Below are positions 1-8,593 of a DNA stretch of 64,000 nucleotides, in pieces. Source of the DNA: Bilophila sp964538355. Its GTDB lineage: Bacteria > Desulfobacterota > Desulfovibrionia > Desulfovibrionales > Desulfovibrionaceae. Each line of letters begins with the position of its first letter. Position 1 is the stretch's first letter. A program made the position numbers and the translations under genes. The stretch spans positions 196,721 to 260,720 of the forward strand of contig CAZIFC010000001.1 of NCBI GenBank assembly GCA_964538355.1, written 5' to 3'. Below the pieces are notes generated by a model. The model saw only the letters and a list, made by a program, of their open reading frames with translations, searched no databases and was not told where the DNA came from.

Positions 1-1
1 C

Positions 2-280
2 ATCCTGCCCTTCTTTTTTCTCAACAATCCGCTGCTGCTGTACAGCACCGCCAACCCCGCACCGGCGACGCTCTGGGCTTTCGTGACGGCCTGCCTCGGC
101 GTGAGCGCACTTGCCGCCGGCCTGCAGGGCTGGCTGTTCGGGCCGTGCAACCCCGCCATGCGCCTGATGCTGCTGGCCGCGGCCTTTCTTGCCATCGATC
201 CCGGACTCCAGACGGACATGATCGCCCTCGGGCTGTGCGCCGTCGCCGGTATCTGGAACTGGAAACGGCGCACGGCCTGA
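2..280 (+). CDS. TRAP transporter fused permease, C-terminal fragment (TAXI type)
   Basis: This is the last 92 codons of a gene that begins before the window; the frame is open from base 2. The protein is hydrophobic, opens with ILPFFFLNNPLLL and ends in two further membrane helices and a short basic tail (WNWKRRTA). This matches the C-terminal end of the large fused 4TM/12TM permeases of TAXI-type TRAP transporters, which take up small carboxylates or similar anions using the sodium or proton gradient. The next gene, 58 bp downstream on the same strand, encodes a TAXI solute-binding protein, which supports the call. The substrate cannot be told from this fragment. Confidence 0.72.
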   Translation: MLPFFFLNNPLLLYSTANPAPATLWAFVTACLGVSALAAGLQGWLFGPCNPAMRLMLLAAAFLAIDPGLQTDMIALGLCAVAGIWNWKRRTA

Positions 281-338
281 TCCCGCAAGCCTCCGCTTCC
301 TTTTCCTTCTTGCAACCTTTAGTTTAAGGAATGAAAAA

Positions 339-1316
339 GTGAACCGATTGAAAAAACTCATCATGCTGCTGGCAGCCGTCACCTGTGCGGGCGTGCTCGC
401 CCTCCCCTCCCAGTCCGCAGCACGCGACAGGATCAATATCAGCTTCCCCACGGCGGCGACGACCGGCGCACTCTACCCTCTCGGCGCGGGCATCGCCAAT
501 CTGTGGAACACCAGGCTTGATTATGTGAACGCCCGGGTGCAGGCTTCCAACGGCGGCATCCAAAACCTCAATCTCCTGAAGGCAAAGAACGCACAGGTGT
601 CCTTCGCGGTATCAAGCATCACCTACGAAGCCCTCAACGGGCAGCGCGGATTCAAGGATCGCGCCTATGCGGATGTCCGCGTGCTGGCGGGGCTTTACTA
701 CAATCCCAATCAGGTGGTCGCCCGCCGGGACAGCAACGTAAACACCCTCGCCGACTTCAAGGGCAAAAACTTCGCTCCCGGAGCGGCGGGCGGCACGACC
801 GAAGTGGAATCCCGGATTCACTTCACCGAGTCCGGGCTCGACTACCCCTCCGACCTCAGGCCGCATTTTGTGGGCTTTACCGAATCCATCGATCTCATGC
901 GGAACAGGCAGCTTGACGGCGTCTGGATCATGGCGGGCCTGCCCACCGCCGCCGTCACGGAAATGTGCTCCACCGCCAACGCCCGGCTTGTCGGCATGGA
1001 CGACGAACTGATCGCCAAGGTACAGGCCAGGTATCCGTGGTATGCCACATTCGCCATTCCTGCGGGAACCTACGAAGGGCAAACCGAACCCGTCCAGACA
1101 ACCGCCGTCAAAATGCTGTTGCTGACCGATGCCTCCATGCCGGAGGATGTCGTCTACGATCTGGCGAAAACATTCTGGGAAAACCTCGATTCCCTCGGCA
1201 AGGCCCACGCCGCCATGAAAAGCGTCACCCGCGACATGGCCGTCAACGACCTCTCGGGCATTCCGCTCCATCCCGGTGCGGAAAAATACTACCGGGAAAT
1301 CGGCCTGCTGAACTGA
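339..1316 (+). CDS. TAXI family TRAP transporter solute-binding protein
   Basis: The product is a periplasmic binding protein that captures the substrate and delivers it to the TRAP permease encoded just upstream. It is 325 aa long, normal for the family, with a signal peptide at about residues 1-28 (ending QSAA). The mature part opens with the TAXI-type strand and loop INISFPTAATTGALYPLGAG. The domain continues with the conserved NLNLLKA..VSFAVSS and DFKGKNFAPGAAGG segments. The start is GTG at 339, preceded by TAAGGA at 325-330. An ATG at 331 reads only three codons before a stop, so it is not the start. The permease and binding protein probably form one operon that ends at the terminator at 1323. 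The ligand is unknown. Confidence 0.88.
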   Translation: MNRLKKLIMLLAAVTCAGVLALPSQSAARDRINISFPTAATTGALYPLGAGIANLWNTRLDYVNARVQASNGGIQNLNLLKAKNAQVSFAVSSITYEALNGQRGFKDRAYADVRVLAGLYYNPNQVVARRDSNVNTLADFKGKNFAPGAAGGTTEVESRIHFTESGLDYPSDLRPHFVGFTESIDLMRNRQLDGVWIMAGLPTAAVTEMCSTANARLVGMDDELIAKVQARYPWYATFAIPAGTYEGQTEPVQTTAVKMLLLTDASMPEDVVYDLAKTFWENLDSLGKAHAAMKSVTRDMAVNDLSGIPLHPGAEKYYREIGLLN

Positions 1317-1322
1317 CCATCC

Positions 1323-1350
1323 GCCGCCTTTCAGAAGGCGGCTTCTTTTT
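1323..1350 (+). terminator. Rho-independent terminator after the TAXI binding protein
   Basis: A perfect 8-bp stem (GCCGCCTT / AAGGCGGC) with a TCAG tetraloop is followed by TTCTTTTT. It lies 7 bp after the stop codon of the binding-protein gene. Confidence 0.9.
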
Positions 1351-1428
1351 GGCAGCCTGTTGGAATTATAACGTATCCCCTCTCTTTCGCGCCTTGACAA
1401 GACAGGGGAAATTGCCTAGCCCGACAAC

Positions 1429-2877
1429 ATGAACATGCGTCTGCCCTCTTCCCATGCCGTTGTCCTTCTGCTCGCCGCCATTGTCCTTTCCGGCTGCACG
1501 GCGACCAAACAGCCCGTGTTCGAGCAAAGCTACAACGACCCTTATTCTTTCGAGGCGTACCTGGAAAGCCGGGCGAAAAAAGCCGAGCGTTCCGCCATGA
1601 CGCAGGAAGAACGCTTCGCCTACGACAACCGCACGGCAAGCCTTGCCCAGATGCGGAACGAAGGCGTTCCCCTGTCGAACCTCCATCTTATCGAGCAGGC
1701 GAAACTGGTTATCGGCACGCCCTACGTTCCCGGAGGAACCAGCCCCGACGGTTTCGACTGCTCGGGTTTCGTCCAGTGGGCCTACGGGAATGTCGGCGTG
1801 CGCCTGCCCCGCACCGCCCGCGAGCAGTCCGCCACCGGGCGGGCCATCCGCTCCGAATCCATGAAGGCCGGGGACATCGTGGCCTTCAACCATCCCCGGC
1901 GCGGCTACCATACGGGCATCTATCTGGGAAACGGCATGTTCATCCACAGCCCGGGGCGCGGAAAAAGCGTCTCCATCGCGCCGCTGTCCGATCCTTATTT
2001 CAAGTCCACCTTCATCGGCGCACGCCGCATCCATTCGAAAGAAAGCGATGCCGAAGCCATCCAGAACCTCATGGCGATGGATTCCCACGTCCGCCGGGAT
2101 GTTCCCTCCGTAACCCGCAAACGTTCCGCCACCCGCAAGCAGACGGTTGCCGAGCACAGGACGACCGCTCGCCGCAGCGAAGCCCAACGCTCCGCCCCGG
2201 CCCGGCAGGAACAGGGGAAAGCCAAGGAGCACCGCGTTGCTTCGACCACCCCAAAACATCCCCAAGCCTCAAGGCCCGCGCCGGAAAAGGAAAAGGTGAG
2301 GGAGCAGCCGAAAAAGACCGCTTTGGAAAAACAGGCCCCCGCAGGCAAGGACAAGACAAGGGCCGATGCCAGAACCCCGGACAAAAAGCAGGCTCCGGCC
2401 CGTGACGCATCCAAGGGCAAGGAGAAAAAGGCTCCCCAGCCCGTGGCCCCCGTCCGCCAGAACAAACCTGAATCCGCCCAGAAAAAGGATGTGAAGCAGG
2501 AGCACAGGGCAAAGGAACAAAAGGCGAAAGAACAGGAGCGCAAGAGCCAGAAGGAACGCCAGCCGGCCCAGCCGCCCCGGAAGGCTTCCCCACCGGACAA
2601 GAACAAGCCTCCACAGGCAAAGCCTGCCAACGCCCAGCCCGGCAAGGCGTCACCCCAGAGAGCGGCTCCTCCGGCTCCCCAAAAGCAGGGTTCCGCAGCC
2701 GGCAAGGAAAAGCCTGCCCAAAAGAAGGAGCAGACTCCCCGGAAGGCGGGCCAGCAGGAGGCAAAAACGTCGCAAAAGGCCGCTCCCAGCCAGCCCAAGA
2801 AGAAACAGGAAGCCAAGCCTGCGGCCTCCGGGCAACCTGCCAAAACCGGAACGCCTGCGAAAACGGCTCCCCGTTGA
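1429..2877 (+). CDS. NlpC/P60 family lipoprotein with long Lys/Pro/Gln-rich tail
   Basis: This is a predicted outer-envelope lipoprotein that cuts peptidoglycan stem peptides. A lipoprotein signal ends at LSGC, giving lipidated Cys23. The NlpC/P60 domain covers about residues 85-205. Its expected catalytic residues are Cys111 in FDCSGF, His161 in GYHTGIYLG and a third polar residue at His173 (FIHSPG). From about residue 210 to 482 the protein is a disordered, highly basic tail of K, P, A and Q repeats. That tail is unusual for an NlpC/P60 enzyme, which normally ends soon after the domain; it might cross or bind the peptidoglycan layer. The gene is monocistronic, between two terminators. The peptidase call is firm; the role of the tail is inference. 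Confidence 0.87.
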   Translation: MNMRLPSSHAVVLLLAAIVLSGCTATKQPVFEQSYNDPYSFEAYLESRAKKAERSAMTQEERFAYDNRTASLAQMRNEGVPLSNLHLIEQAKLVIGTPYVPGGTSPDGFDCSGFVQWAYGNVGVRLPRTAREQSATGRAIRSESMKAGDIVAFNHPRRGYHTGIYLGNGMFIHSPGRGKSVSIAPLSDPYFKSTFIGARRIHSKESDAEAIQNLMAMDSHVRRDVPSVTRKRSATRKQTVAEHRTTARRSEAQRSAPARQEQGKAKEHRVASTTPKHPQASRPAPEKEKVREQPKKTALEKQAPAGKDKTRADARTPDKKQAPARDASKGKEKKAPQPVAPVRQNKPESAQKKDVKQEHRAKEQKAKEQERKSQKERQPAQPPRKASPPDKNKPPQAKPANAQPGKASPQRAAPPAPQKQGSAAGKEKPAQKKEQTPRKAGQQEAKTSQKAAPSQPKKKQEAKPAASGQPAKTGTPAKTAPR

Positions 2878-2903
2878 CCCCGCCTTTTCCGATCATAGTT
2901 CTG

Positions 2904-2942
2904 AAAGCCTCCGTGCCGCCGCGGGAGGCTTTCTTTCTTTTC
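2904..2942 (+). terminator. Rho-independent terminator after the NlpC/P60 gene
   Basis: A 9-bp stem (AAAGCCTCC / GGAGGCTTT) around a GC-rich loop is followed by a pyrimidine tract (CTTTCTTTT). Confidence 0.85.
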
Positions 2943-2970
2943 CAAAGAGGAGCATCCGGACTTTCCGGGC

Positions 2971-3000
2971 TTGACAGATAATCCCTCAACAGATAATCCG
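2971..3000 (+). promoter_or_regulatory. Candidate promoter and operator of the marR-MFS pair
   Basis: A consensus -35 (TTGACA, 2971-2976) is followed 15 bp later by GATAAT (2992-2997). The sequence ACAGATAATCC occurs twice, 16 bp apart, one copy overlapping each promoter element. Such a direct repeat over the core promoter would suit autorepression by the MarR protein encoded 25 bp downstream, although MarR sites are more often inverted repeats. The spacer is short for a sigma-70 promoter. Confidence 0.45.
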
Positions 3001-3024
3001 TACACGGACAAAAAAGGAGGCCGC

Positions 3025-3486
3025 ATGCCCCATACAGAAAACGTCCTGTACCGACATTATGAATACGCAAAAAAAGAGAACAGCCTGTACGCACGCTGGT
3101 TCCAGCGGCGCGGGCTGTCCTATCCGCAGTTCATCGTCCTTGACGCGGTTCTCCGTTCACCGGAAGGCACGGAACCCACGGCTCTCGCCGAGGCGTTCTT
3201 CATGCCCAAGCAGACCATCACCGGGCTGCTTGATCAGCTCGAACGTGCGGGATTCGTGCGGCGGGAAGCCGACGGAGCGGACAGGCGGCGAACCCGGATA
3301 CGCATCCTCCCCGCCGGAGAATCCTTCGCCTCCCGGATCATCAGCGAACTGGATCAATGCGAACAGGCGGTGATCGCAGCCATCCCCCCTGAAGACATGG
3401 GGACTTTCAACAGCGTGTACGCCGCCATCATCACGGGGCTGGAAAAGCACCTGCTGAAGGATGAGGACAAGGCGGAGAAACCATAG
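3025..3486 (+). CDS. MarR family transcriptional regulator
   Basis: This is a small (153 aa) winged-helix regulator. The MarR fold is recognisable from YPQFIVLDAVLRSPEGTEPT (helices 2 and 3), a recognition helix near MPKQTITGLLDQLERAGFVRR, and the wing with the hallmark ADRRRTRIRI. The ATG at 3025 is chosen because AGGAGG lies at 3016-3021. An upstream in-frame TTG would overlap the likely promoter. The gene is followed 106 bp later by an MFS exporter on the same strand, the classic arrangement in which MarR represses an efflux pump and is released by a small aromatic ligand. The ligand is unknown. Confidence 0.88.
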   Translation: MPHTENVLYRHYEYAKKENSLYARWFQRRGLSYPQFIVLDAVLRSPEGTEPTALAEAFFMPKQTITGLLDQLERAGFVRREADGADRRRTRIRILPAGESFASRIISELDQCEQAVIAAIPPEDMGTFNSVYAAIITGLEKHLLKDEDKAEKP

Positions 3487-3592
3487 AAGCCGTTCTGCCA
3501 CCGCCCTCCGCTTTCAGCCTGCCGCGCCTGCTCATAGCGCGGGCCTTCCCCTACAGACAACCGTCCTTGTGACAGGACGCAGGAGCCTTCCC

Positions 3593-4738
3593 ATGACGCT
3601 TTTTCATTCCGCCGAACACCCGCTTCCCGGCAAGCCGGAACAGTGGACCACGCGTATCGGCTATTTTATCGTCGGTACGGGCGTAGCCGTCTGGAGTACG
3701 CTTGTGCCTTACGCCAAGGACCGCCTTCAGCTCGACGAATCCGTGCTCGGGATATTGCTGCTGTGCATCGGCATCGGCTCGCTGCTTTCCATGCCGTTCG
3801 CCGGTTCCCTTGCCGGGCGTTTCGGCTGCCGCAGGGTCATCATCCTTTCCGGGGCGGCCTTTCTGCTTAACCTTCCCCTGCTGGCAACGGTGGAATCCAC
3901 CCTCCTGCTGGGTGTCTGCCTGCTGCTCTACGGCGCGTCCGCCGGAATGATGGAGGTGGCTCTGACGATTCAGGCCGTCTTCGTGGAACAGGCCGCGGGC
4001 AAGGCCATGATGTCGGGATTTCACTGCCTGTACAGTTTCGGCGGCATCTTCGGAGCCGGGGGCATGTCCCTGCTGCTCGGCATGTTCTCTCCCGCCCATG
4101 CCGTCGTGGGGGTCTGCCTGCTCATGCTTGTCTTGCTCGCGGTCTCGGGCCGGTACTTCCTGCCCTATGGCAGCAGGAGCGAAAGCGCAATGTTCGCCTT
4201 TCCGCGCGGCATTGTGCTGATCATCGGGACGGCGGCCTTCATCCTGTATCTCAGCGAGGGAACCATTCTTGATTGGGGAGCCTTGTTCATGACTGCCGAA
4301 CGGGGCGCGGAAACCTCCCGCGCAGGTATGGCTTTTGCCTGTTTTTCCGTAACCATGACGCTTGGACGCCTGTTCGGGGATCGCATCGTGCAGATACTGG
4401 GCGATGCCCGCGTTCTGCTCTACGGCAGCCTCTGCGCGGCGGCGGGCTTCGGGATGGTGATCTTCATGCCGTGGTCGCTGGGCACTCTTGCCGGGTTTAC
4501 CGTCGTTGGGATGGGGCTTTCCAACATCGTTCCCGTCCTGTTTTCTTCCCTTGCCCGCCAAAAGGACATGCCGTTGAGCCTTGCGGTTTCCGCCGTCACG
4601 ACCATTGGGTATCTGGGCATTCTGGCCGGGCCTGCGGTCATGGGGTTTGTAGCCCAAGCAACCAGCCTTGCCGTCGTGTTCGGGATCACGCTTGTCCTGA
4701 TGGCGTTTGTGGCCGCCGCTTCCCGCTCCTTGCCCTGA
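3593..4738 (+). CDS. MFS transporter, YbjJ-like
   Basis: This is a 12-helix inner-membrane transporter of the major facilitator superfamily, about 381 aa. The loop between helices 2 and 3 carries a degenerate MFS motif (GSLAGRFGCRRVII). The segment YGASAGMMEVALTIQA followed by MMSGFHCLYSFGGIFGA is typical of the YbjJ/fucose-permease-like subgroup. ATG 3593 has AGGAG at 3581-3585; longer in-frame starts have no ribosome site. The MarR gene upstream suggests ligand-induced expression. The substrate is not predictable from sequence. Confidence 0.85.
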   Translation: MTLFHSAEHPLPGKPEQWTTRIGYFIVGTGVAVWSTLVPYAKDRLQLDESVLGILLLCIGIGSLLSMPFAGSLAGRFGCRRVIILSGAAFLLNLPLLATVESTLLLGVCLLLYGASAGMMEVALTIQAVFVEQAAGKAMMSGFHCLYSFGGIFGAGGMSLLLGMFSPAHAVVGVCLLMLVLLAVSGRYFLPYGSRSESAMFAFPRGIVLIIGTAAFILYLSEGTILDWGALFMTAERGAETSRAGMAFACFSVTMTLGRLFGDRIVQILGDARVLLYGSLCAAAGFGMVIFMPWSLGTLAGFTVVGMGLSNIVPVLFSSLARQKDMPLSLAVSAVTTIGYLGILAGPAVMGFVAQATSLAVVFGITLVLMAFVAAASRSLP

Positions 4739-4748
4739 ACCGGAACCT

Positions 4749-5639
4749 TCAGCGGTTCCAGAGCCTTGCCGCAAGAACCTGTATCTGCTTGCCGAGCATG
4801 ACCAGAACCACGGACGCGAGGATAAGGAGCACGCCACCCGCCAGCGCGGGCGTAAAAGGCTCCTCAAAAACAAGGATGCCCACAAACACCGCCGTCAGCG
4901 GTTCCAGAACCCCCAGCACGGAGGTCAGGGTGGAGCCGATGCGCTGCACGGCAAGCACCAGCGTCAGGTTGGACAGCACTGCGGTGATCACGGCGAGCAG
5001 CGTCGCCATCATAAGCTCCCGCCATGAAGACAACGGCTGGAACGTCCCTGTCCCCACCGCGTTCAGAAACGTAAAAACCGCTCCGAACAGCAGGACGTAA
5101 AACGTCAGGACCAATCCGTTCATGCTTCGGATTCCGGCAACATGGATGCCTGCGATATAAAGCGCGTTGCACAGAGCCGACAGCAGCATCATGCCCACCC
5201 CGAGCATGGTTACCGGGGTTTGGGCCCCTCCGCCGGCAGAGAGCAGGGCGACGCCGGAAATGGCCAATGCGACGGAACAGGCTGTAATGGCGGAAAACTG
5301 TTCATGAAAAAACAGAATCATGATCAGCATGACCATGACCGGATACAAAAACTGGATCGTTGTGGCAATGCCGCTTGGCATATGGTTGAGTCCGTAAAAC
5401 AACAGCAGGGCCGCCGCGGTATACATGAAGCTCATGCCAGCCAGCTTGCACAGATCCCGCACGCCAGCCCGGAAGCATTCGCGCCGGGCGACGAGCACGC
5501 CGCCGAGCGTCAGCGACGCGATGAGAAAACGGTAGAACAACGCCGAGGCGGGAGAAAGCCCGTCCCGGATCAGCGGCAGCGTGAACAGCGGAATCAGCCC
5601 GAACGTGGCTGAAGAAAAAAGCCCCAGAAAAAAACCCAT
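4749..5639 (-). CDS. EamA/DMT family permease
   Basis: This is a ten-helix drug/metabolite-type transporter of 296 aa built from two EamA repeats (about residues 1-140 and 150-290). Typical features are the opening GLFSSATFGLIPLF, the end of repeat one at GVALLSAGGG, and the repeat-two signature near SNLTLVLAVQRIGSTLTSVLGVLEPLTAVFVG. AGGAGGT lies just upstream of the ATG on the minus strand. It converges with the MFS gene, leaving only 10 bp between the stop codons. Substrates of this family range from amino acids to nucleotides and cannot be assigned. Confidence 0.85.
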   Translation of the reverse strand: MGFFLGLFSSATFGLIPLFTLPLIRDGLSPASALFYRFLIASLTLGGVLVARRECFRAGVRDLCKLAGMSFMYTAAALLLFYGLNHMPSGIATTIQFLYPVMVMLIMILFFHEQFSAITACSVALAISGVALLSAGGGAQTPVTMLGVGMMLLSALCNALYIAGIHVAGIRSMNGLVLTFYVLLFGAVFTFLNAVGTGTFQPLSSWRELMMATLLAVITAVLSNLTLVLAVQRIGSTLTSVLGVLEPLTAVFVGILVFEEPFTPALAGGVLLILASVVLVMLGKQIQVLAARLWNR

Positions 5640-5846
5640 ACGACCTCCTGCCCCGGCGGAAATCCGCCGGACGCCTTGTGCGGTTCGGGAAAGGCCCGGA
5701 CCGTTTGTCCTGCCTTATCAACAACGGCCCCAAGGCACAATCCCGCCCGCTTCCGCCCGCGCCCTTCCTGACGGGGTTCGCTCTGCCGAGTATGGGTTCC
5801 ACACGCGAACCGCGCCCCGATCCTGGGAAGAACCGGGGCGGCGTGT

Positions 5847-6605
5847 TTACAAGGTGCGGTTCGCGTCCGTCTGGAGTATCCCGTCTCGGCCCATGACGAT
5901 AGCCTCCAGCGGGAACACCGCGCCGCAGGCCGCAGCAGCCTCATGGCAAACCGCCGCAAGCCCCCGGCAGCAGGGAACTTCCATCCGTATAACCGTCACC
6001 GATGCCGGCTGCGCTGCTGCAAACAGGGCTGTAAGGCGTTCCCGCAGCTCCTGATTGTCCTCAAACTTCGGACAGGCGATCAGAACACTCTTTCCGGAAG
6101 CGATTGCATGGAAACGGCTGGAGGCTGCCGGAGCGCAGTCCGCCGCAAGCACTATATCGGCTCCCTTGAGGAAAGGGGCCGAAGGCGGCACAAGGCGCAG
6201 CTTGACGGGCCATGTCCTTCTGGCTTCGGAGAACTGCCCCGCCGCCATGCTTCCGGCGGCTTCCCGGCGCGGCGCGAACTCCTGCACCACCGAACCGGCA
6301 CAGCCGCACCCCAAACGCCCATGCCCCGCGGGAGCCGCGGCACTTGCTGCGGCTTCCTTCAGTCTGGCGACATGCCGCATGGCGGCTTCTTCATCAAAGG
6401 AATCGGCCTCACGCCGAACAATGGTCAGCGCGTTCTGGGGACACCCCGAGAGGCAGGCCCCCAACCCGTCACAATAGCTGTCCGAAACAACAGTGGCCTT
6501 GCCGTCAATAATGGCAATGGCTCCCTCGGCGCAGTCCAGCACGCACTGCCCGCAGCCGTTGCAGCGTTCCCTGTCTATCTGAATGATATTTCTATATTCT
6601 TTCAT
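5847..6605 (-). CDS. FrdX-like 4Fe-4S ferredoxin protein
   Basis: This is a cytoplasmic electron-transfer protein of 252 aa. Two 4Fe-4S motifs sit in the first 60 residues: CNGCGQCVLDC and CDGLGACLSGC followed by P. The rest is a conserved domain with AADCAPAASSRFHAIASGKSV, ACPKFED and the end motif RMEVPCCRGL. This layout matches the FrdX ferredoxins that accompany hybrid cluster protein (hcp) in Desulfovibrio and belong to the HcpR nitrosative-stress regulon. No hcp gene is in the window. The start at 6605 (MKEYRN) has GGGAGG upstream; an in-frame TTG at 6620 overlaps that site and is rejected. A palindrome 62 bp upstream may be its operator. Confidence 0.78.
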   Translation of the reverse strand: MKEYRNIIQIDRERCNGCGQCVLDCAEGAIAIIDGKATVVSDSYCDGLGACLSGCPQNALTIVRREADSFDEEAAMRHVARLKEAAASAAAPAGHGRLGCGCAGSVVQEFAPRREAAGSMAAGQFSEARRTWPVKLRLVPPSAPFLKGADIVLAADCAPAASSRFHAIASGKSVLIACPKFEDNQELRERLTALFAAAQPASVTVIRMEVPCCRGLAAVCHEAAAACGAVFPLEAIVMGRDGILQTDANRTL

Positions 6606-6666
6606 GATGATGCCTCCCAAGAGGTTTTCTTTTTTCCTTCCCTATCCTCTTCCGGATCTTTTCGAC

Positions 6667-6680
6667 GTGATCAGGATCAC
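6667..6680. promoter_or_regulatory. CRP/FNR-type palindrome upstream of the ferredoxin gene
   Basis: The sequence GTGATCAGGATCAC is an inverted repeat of two GTGATC arms around AG, resembling sites for CRP/FNR-family regulators. It lies 62-75 bp upstream of the FrdX-like start codon. In Desulfovibrio the comparable gene is controlled by HcpR, a member of that family. No transcript start is known here, so the match is suggestive only. Confidence 0.45.
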
Positions 6681-6746
6681 GGGAGCGGGCAAGGCTCCCT
6701 CTTTTTCCCTTATCCGGCAAAACATCATCCTTCCGGCATCCTTGCC

Positions 6747-6777
6747 AAAAAAGCGGAGCATGTTGCCCCGCTTTTTT
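6747..6777. terminator. Bidirectional terminator between diguanylate cyclase and ferredoxin genes
   Basis: The stem AAAAAAGCGG-GCA / TGC-CCGCTTTTTT has one mismatch pair and gives a T-run on both strands. On the minus strand it lies 31 bp past the stop of the diguanylate cyclase gene. Confidence 0.88.
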
Positions 6778-6807
6778 CCTTCGTGCCCTGATGTATGGAA
6801 CCTTCAG

Positions 6808-8478
6808 CTAGCTCTCCAGTGAAGAGGAGCGCGTCACCCTGTTTCTGCCCTGCACCTTTGAAGCGTACAGTGCGGCATCCGCCTTGCGGATAAGATCTTC
6901 CAGCACGTCGGCGGAGGCCCCTTCCGCATCCTGCGGCAACGAAGCCACGCCAAAGCTGACCGTATAGCGGACGGTTTGTCCCTGATAGGCAACCCTGTTC
7001 CCGGCGCAAAGCCTGCGAAGCGTATCAAGCGCGGTGGCGGCATCTTCCTCAACAGTGTGGGGGAACAGGAAAACAAACTCCTCTCCGCCAAACCGTGCCA
7101 CGATATCCGCGGAACGGATATTTTCCCGGAAAAGGCGGGCAAGCTCCTGGAGGACAGCATCCCCACACTTATGGCCGTGTGTGTCATTGATTCTCTTGAA
7201 GTAGTCGATATCCGCCATCGCCAACGACAGCGGATGACCGTAGCGCAGGGTGGTATTGATTTCCTGGACAGCCACCTCATCGAACTGGCGCCGGTTCCAC
7301 AGCCCGGTAAGCGCGTCATGCGTGGAGAGCACCTTGAGCTTCTGCACATTGGCCTGAAGGCTGTCCAGCATCTTGTCGAAGGCTCGCCCGGCAATGATGA
7401 TTTCCTTGCAGCCTCTCAACTGGCCACACCGCATGTCGGTTTGTCCCTCTTCCGTCCGAAGGGCCACATCAGCCATCTTGCTGAGGCCGTCGGCAAAGCA
7501 TTTCTTGCCCACACAGCTCGCTACGATCAGCAGGAAGAACGTGACTCCGAGCAGGGCTGCAAGCTGGAGCACATGCTGCTGCCGCAGGAAGACATTCCAT
7601 GAAATATGCTCGTCAAAGACGAGAATGCTCATATAGGGACGTCCCCCCTCCCCCTGATAGAGGGAGGTCATGCTCCCGATAAGGCTTTTCCCGTCATCCG
7701 AAACGAATTCGAAAACCTGATCCGAGGTGCAACCGTCCGTGTATTGAAAAGCATGGGGCAACAGGGTCTGGCGGATGAATTCCGGGGAGAAACTCCTCTT
7801 CTTTTGTTCCGGATACAGAAACAGCGTTTTTTGCACCCCATCAAAGAACGCCACCTGGCTACGGTTCTGGCTCAGTATGGCATCCAGCACATGGTGCTGC
7901 TGATCCAGACTGAGCGGCAGCATCAGCAGATAGGAAACCGGCCCGTCATCTTCCGTAGTGACGGGAAAGGTCATAGGCAGAACAAGCCGCCCGTCCTCAA
8001 TTTCCAGAGAGTCCCCTATGGCAAAGCCCGACGAGGAAAGGCCCTGCTGGAAATACGCCCGATGCAGAGCCGTATCCCGCGAAAGAACCCGTGGCTTGCC
8101 GTCCAGGATGCTGAAGAGGCTGCTTCCGTCGGTACGGAAGAGGGCTACTCCGGCGTAGTCCTGCTGTATCAGATTGAAATGGATCAGAAAGGAGAAAATC
8201 TTTTTTGAATTTCCATGCCGGATTGCAGGCGAGCTGCTGAGCGCAAGCAGCAGCGATTCCGCTCCCCGGACAAGTGCCGTCTGACGCGCCGCCAGCAATT
8301 TTGCCGTATTGACCAGCTGTATGCGCTGCATGGTCTGGGCATAGAGCCATTCGGCCCAGATGCTGTGTACCACCACCGGCAGCATCAACAGAAAAAAGCT
8401 GATCACCTGCGCCATAATGGCACCGCGGGCCGACAGCTTGGGCAAAATCGTACTGCAAAGCTGCATCAAATATTTCAT
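6808..8478 (-). CDS. Membrane-bound diguanylate cyclase with periplasmic sensor
   Basis: The product makes the second messenger c-di-GMP from GTP. From the N-terminus it has a membrane helix at about residues 20-42, a periplasmic sensor region of roughly 260 residues (dCACHE-like by size and layout), a second helix (LAALLGVTFFLLIVASCVG), a short linker and a C-terminal GGDEF domain. The active-site motif is GGEEF in RFGGEEFVFLF. An RSAD I-site lies five residues before it, so product inhibition is expected. Start 8478 (MKYLMQ) has GGGAAG upstream; an in-frame start 51 bp further out is possible. c-di-GMP commonly controls giant adhesins such as the one at 44-57 kb, but a link here is inference. 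Confidence 0.88.
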   Translation of the reverse strand: MKYLMQLCSTILPKLSARGAIMAQVISFFLLMLPVVVHSIWAEWLYAQTMQRIQLVNTAKLLAARQTALVRGAESLLLALSSSPAIRHGNSKKIFSFLIHFNLIQQDYAGVALFRTDGSSLFSILDGKPRVLSRDTALHRAYFQQGLSSSGFAIGDSLEIEDGRLVLPMTFPVTTEDDGPVSYLLMLPLSLDQQHHVLDAILSQNRSQVAFFDGVQKTLFLYPEQKKRSFSPEFIRQTLLPHAFQYTDGCTSDQVFEFVSDDGKSLIGSMTSLYQGEGGRPYMSILVFDEHISWNVFLRQQHVLQLAALLGVTFFLLIVASCVGKKCFADGLSKMADVALRTEEGQTDMRCGQLRGCKEIIIAGRAFDKMLDSLQANVQKLKVLSTHDALTGLWNRRQFDEVAVQEINTTLRYGHPLSLAMADIDYFKRINDTHGHKCGDAVLQELARLFRENIRSADIVARFGGEEFVFLFPHTVEEDAATALDTLRRLCAGNRVAYQGQTVRYTVSFGVASLPQDAEGASADVLEDLIRKADAALYASKVQGRNRVTRSSSLES

Positions 8479-8593
8479 TGGTACACTTCCCGAAAAAAAT
8501 CCTTCTTGCGACAAACGGCACATGGTCAAGGCCTTTCTTCACCATATCCACAGCCTGCCGTCAATAAGAGGTTTTCCCCGAAAAGTCCTTCTT

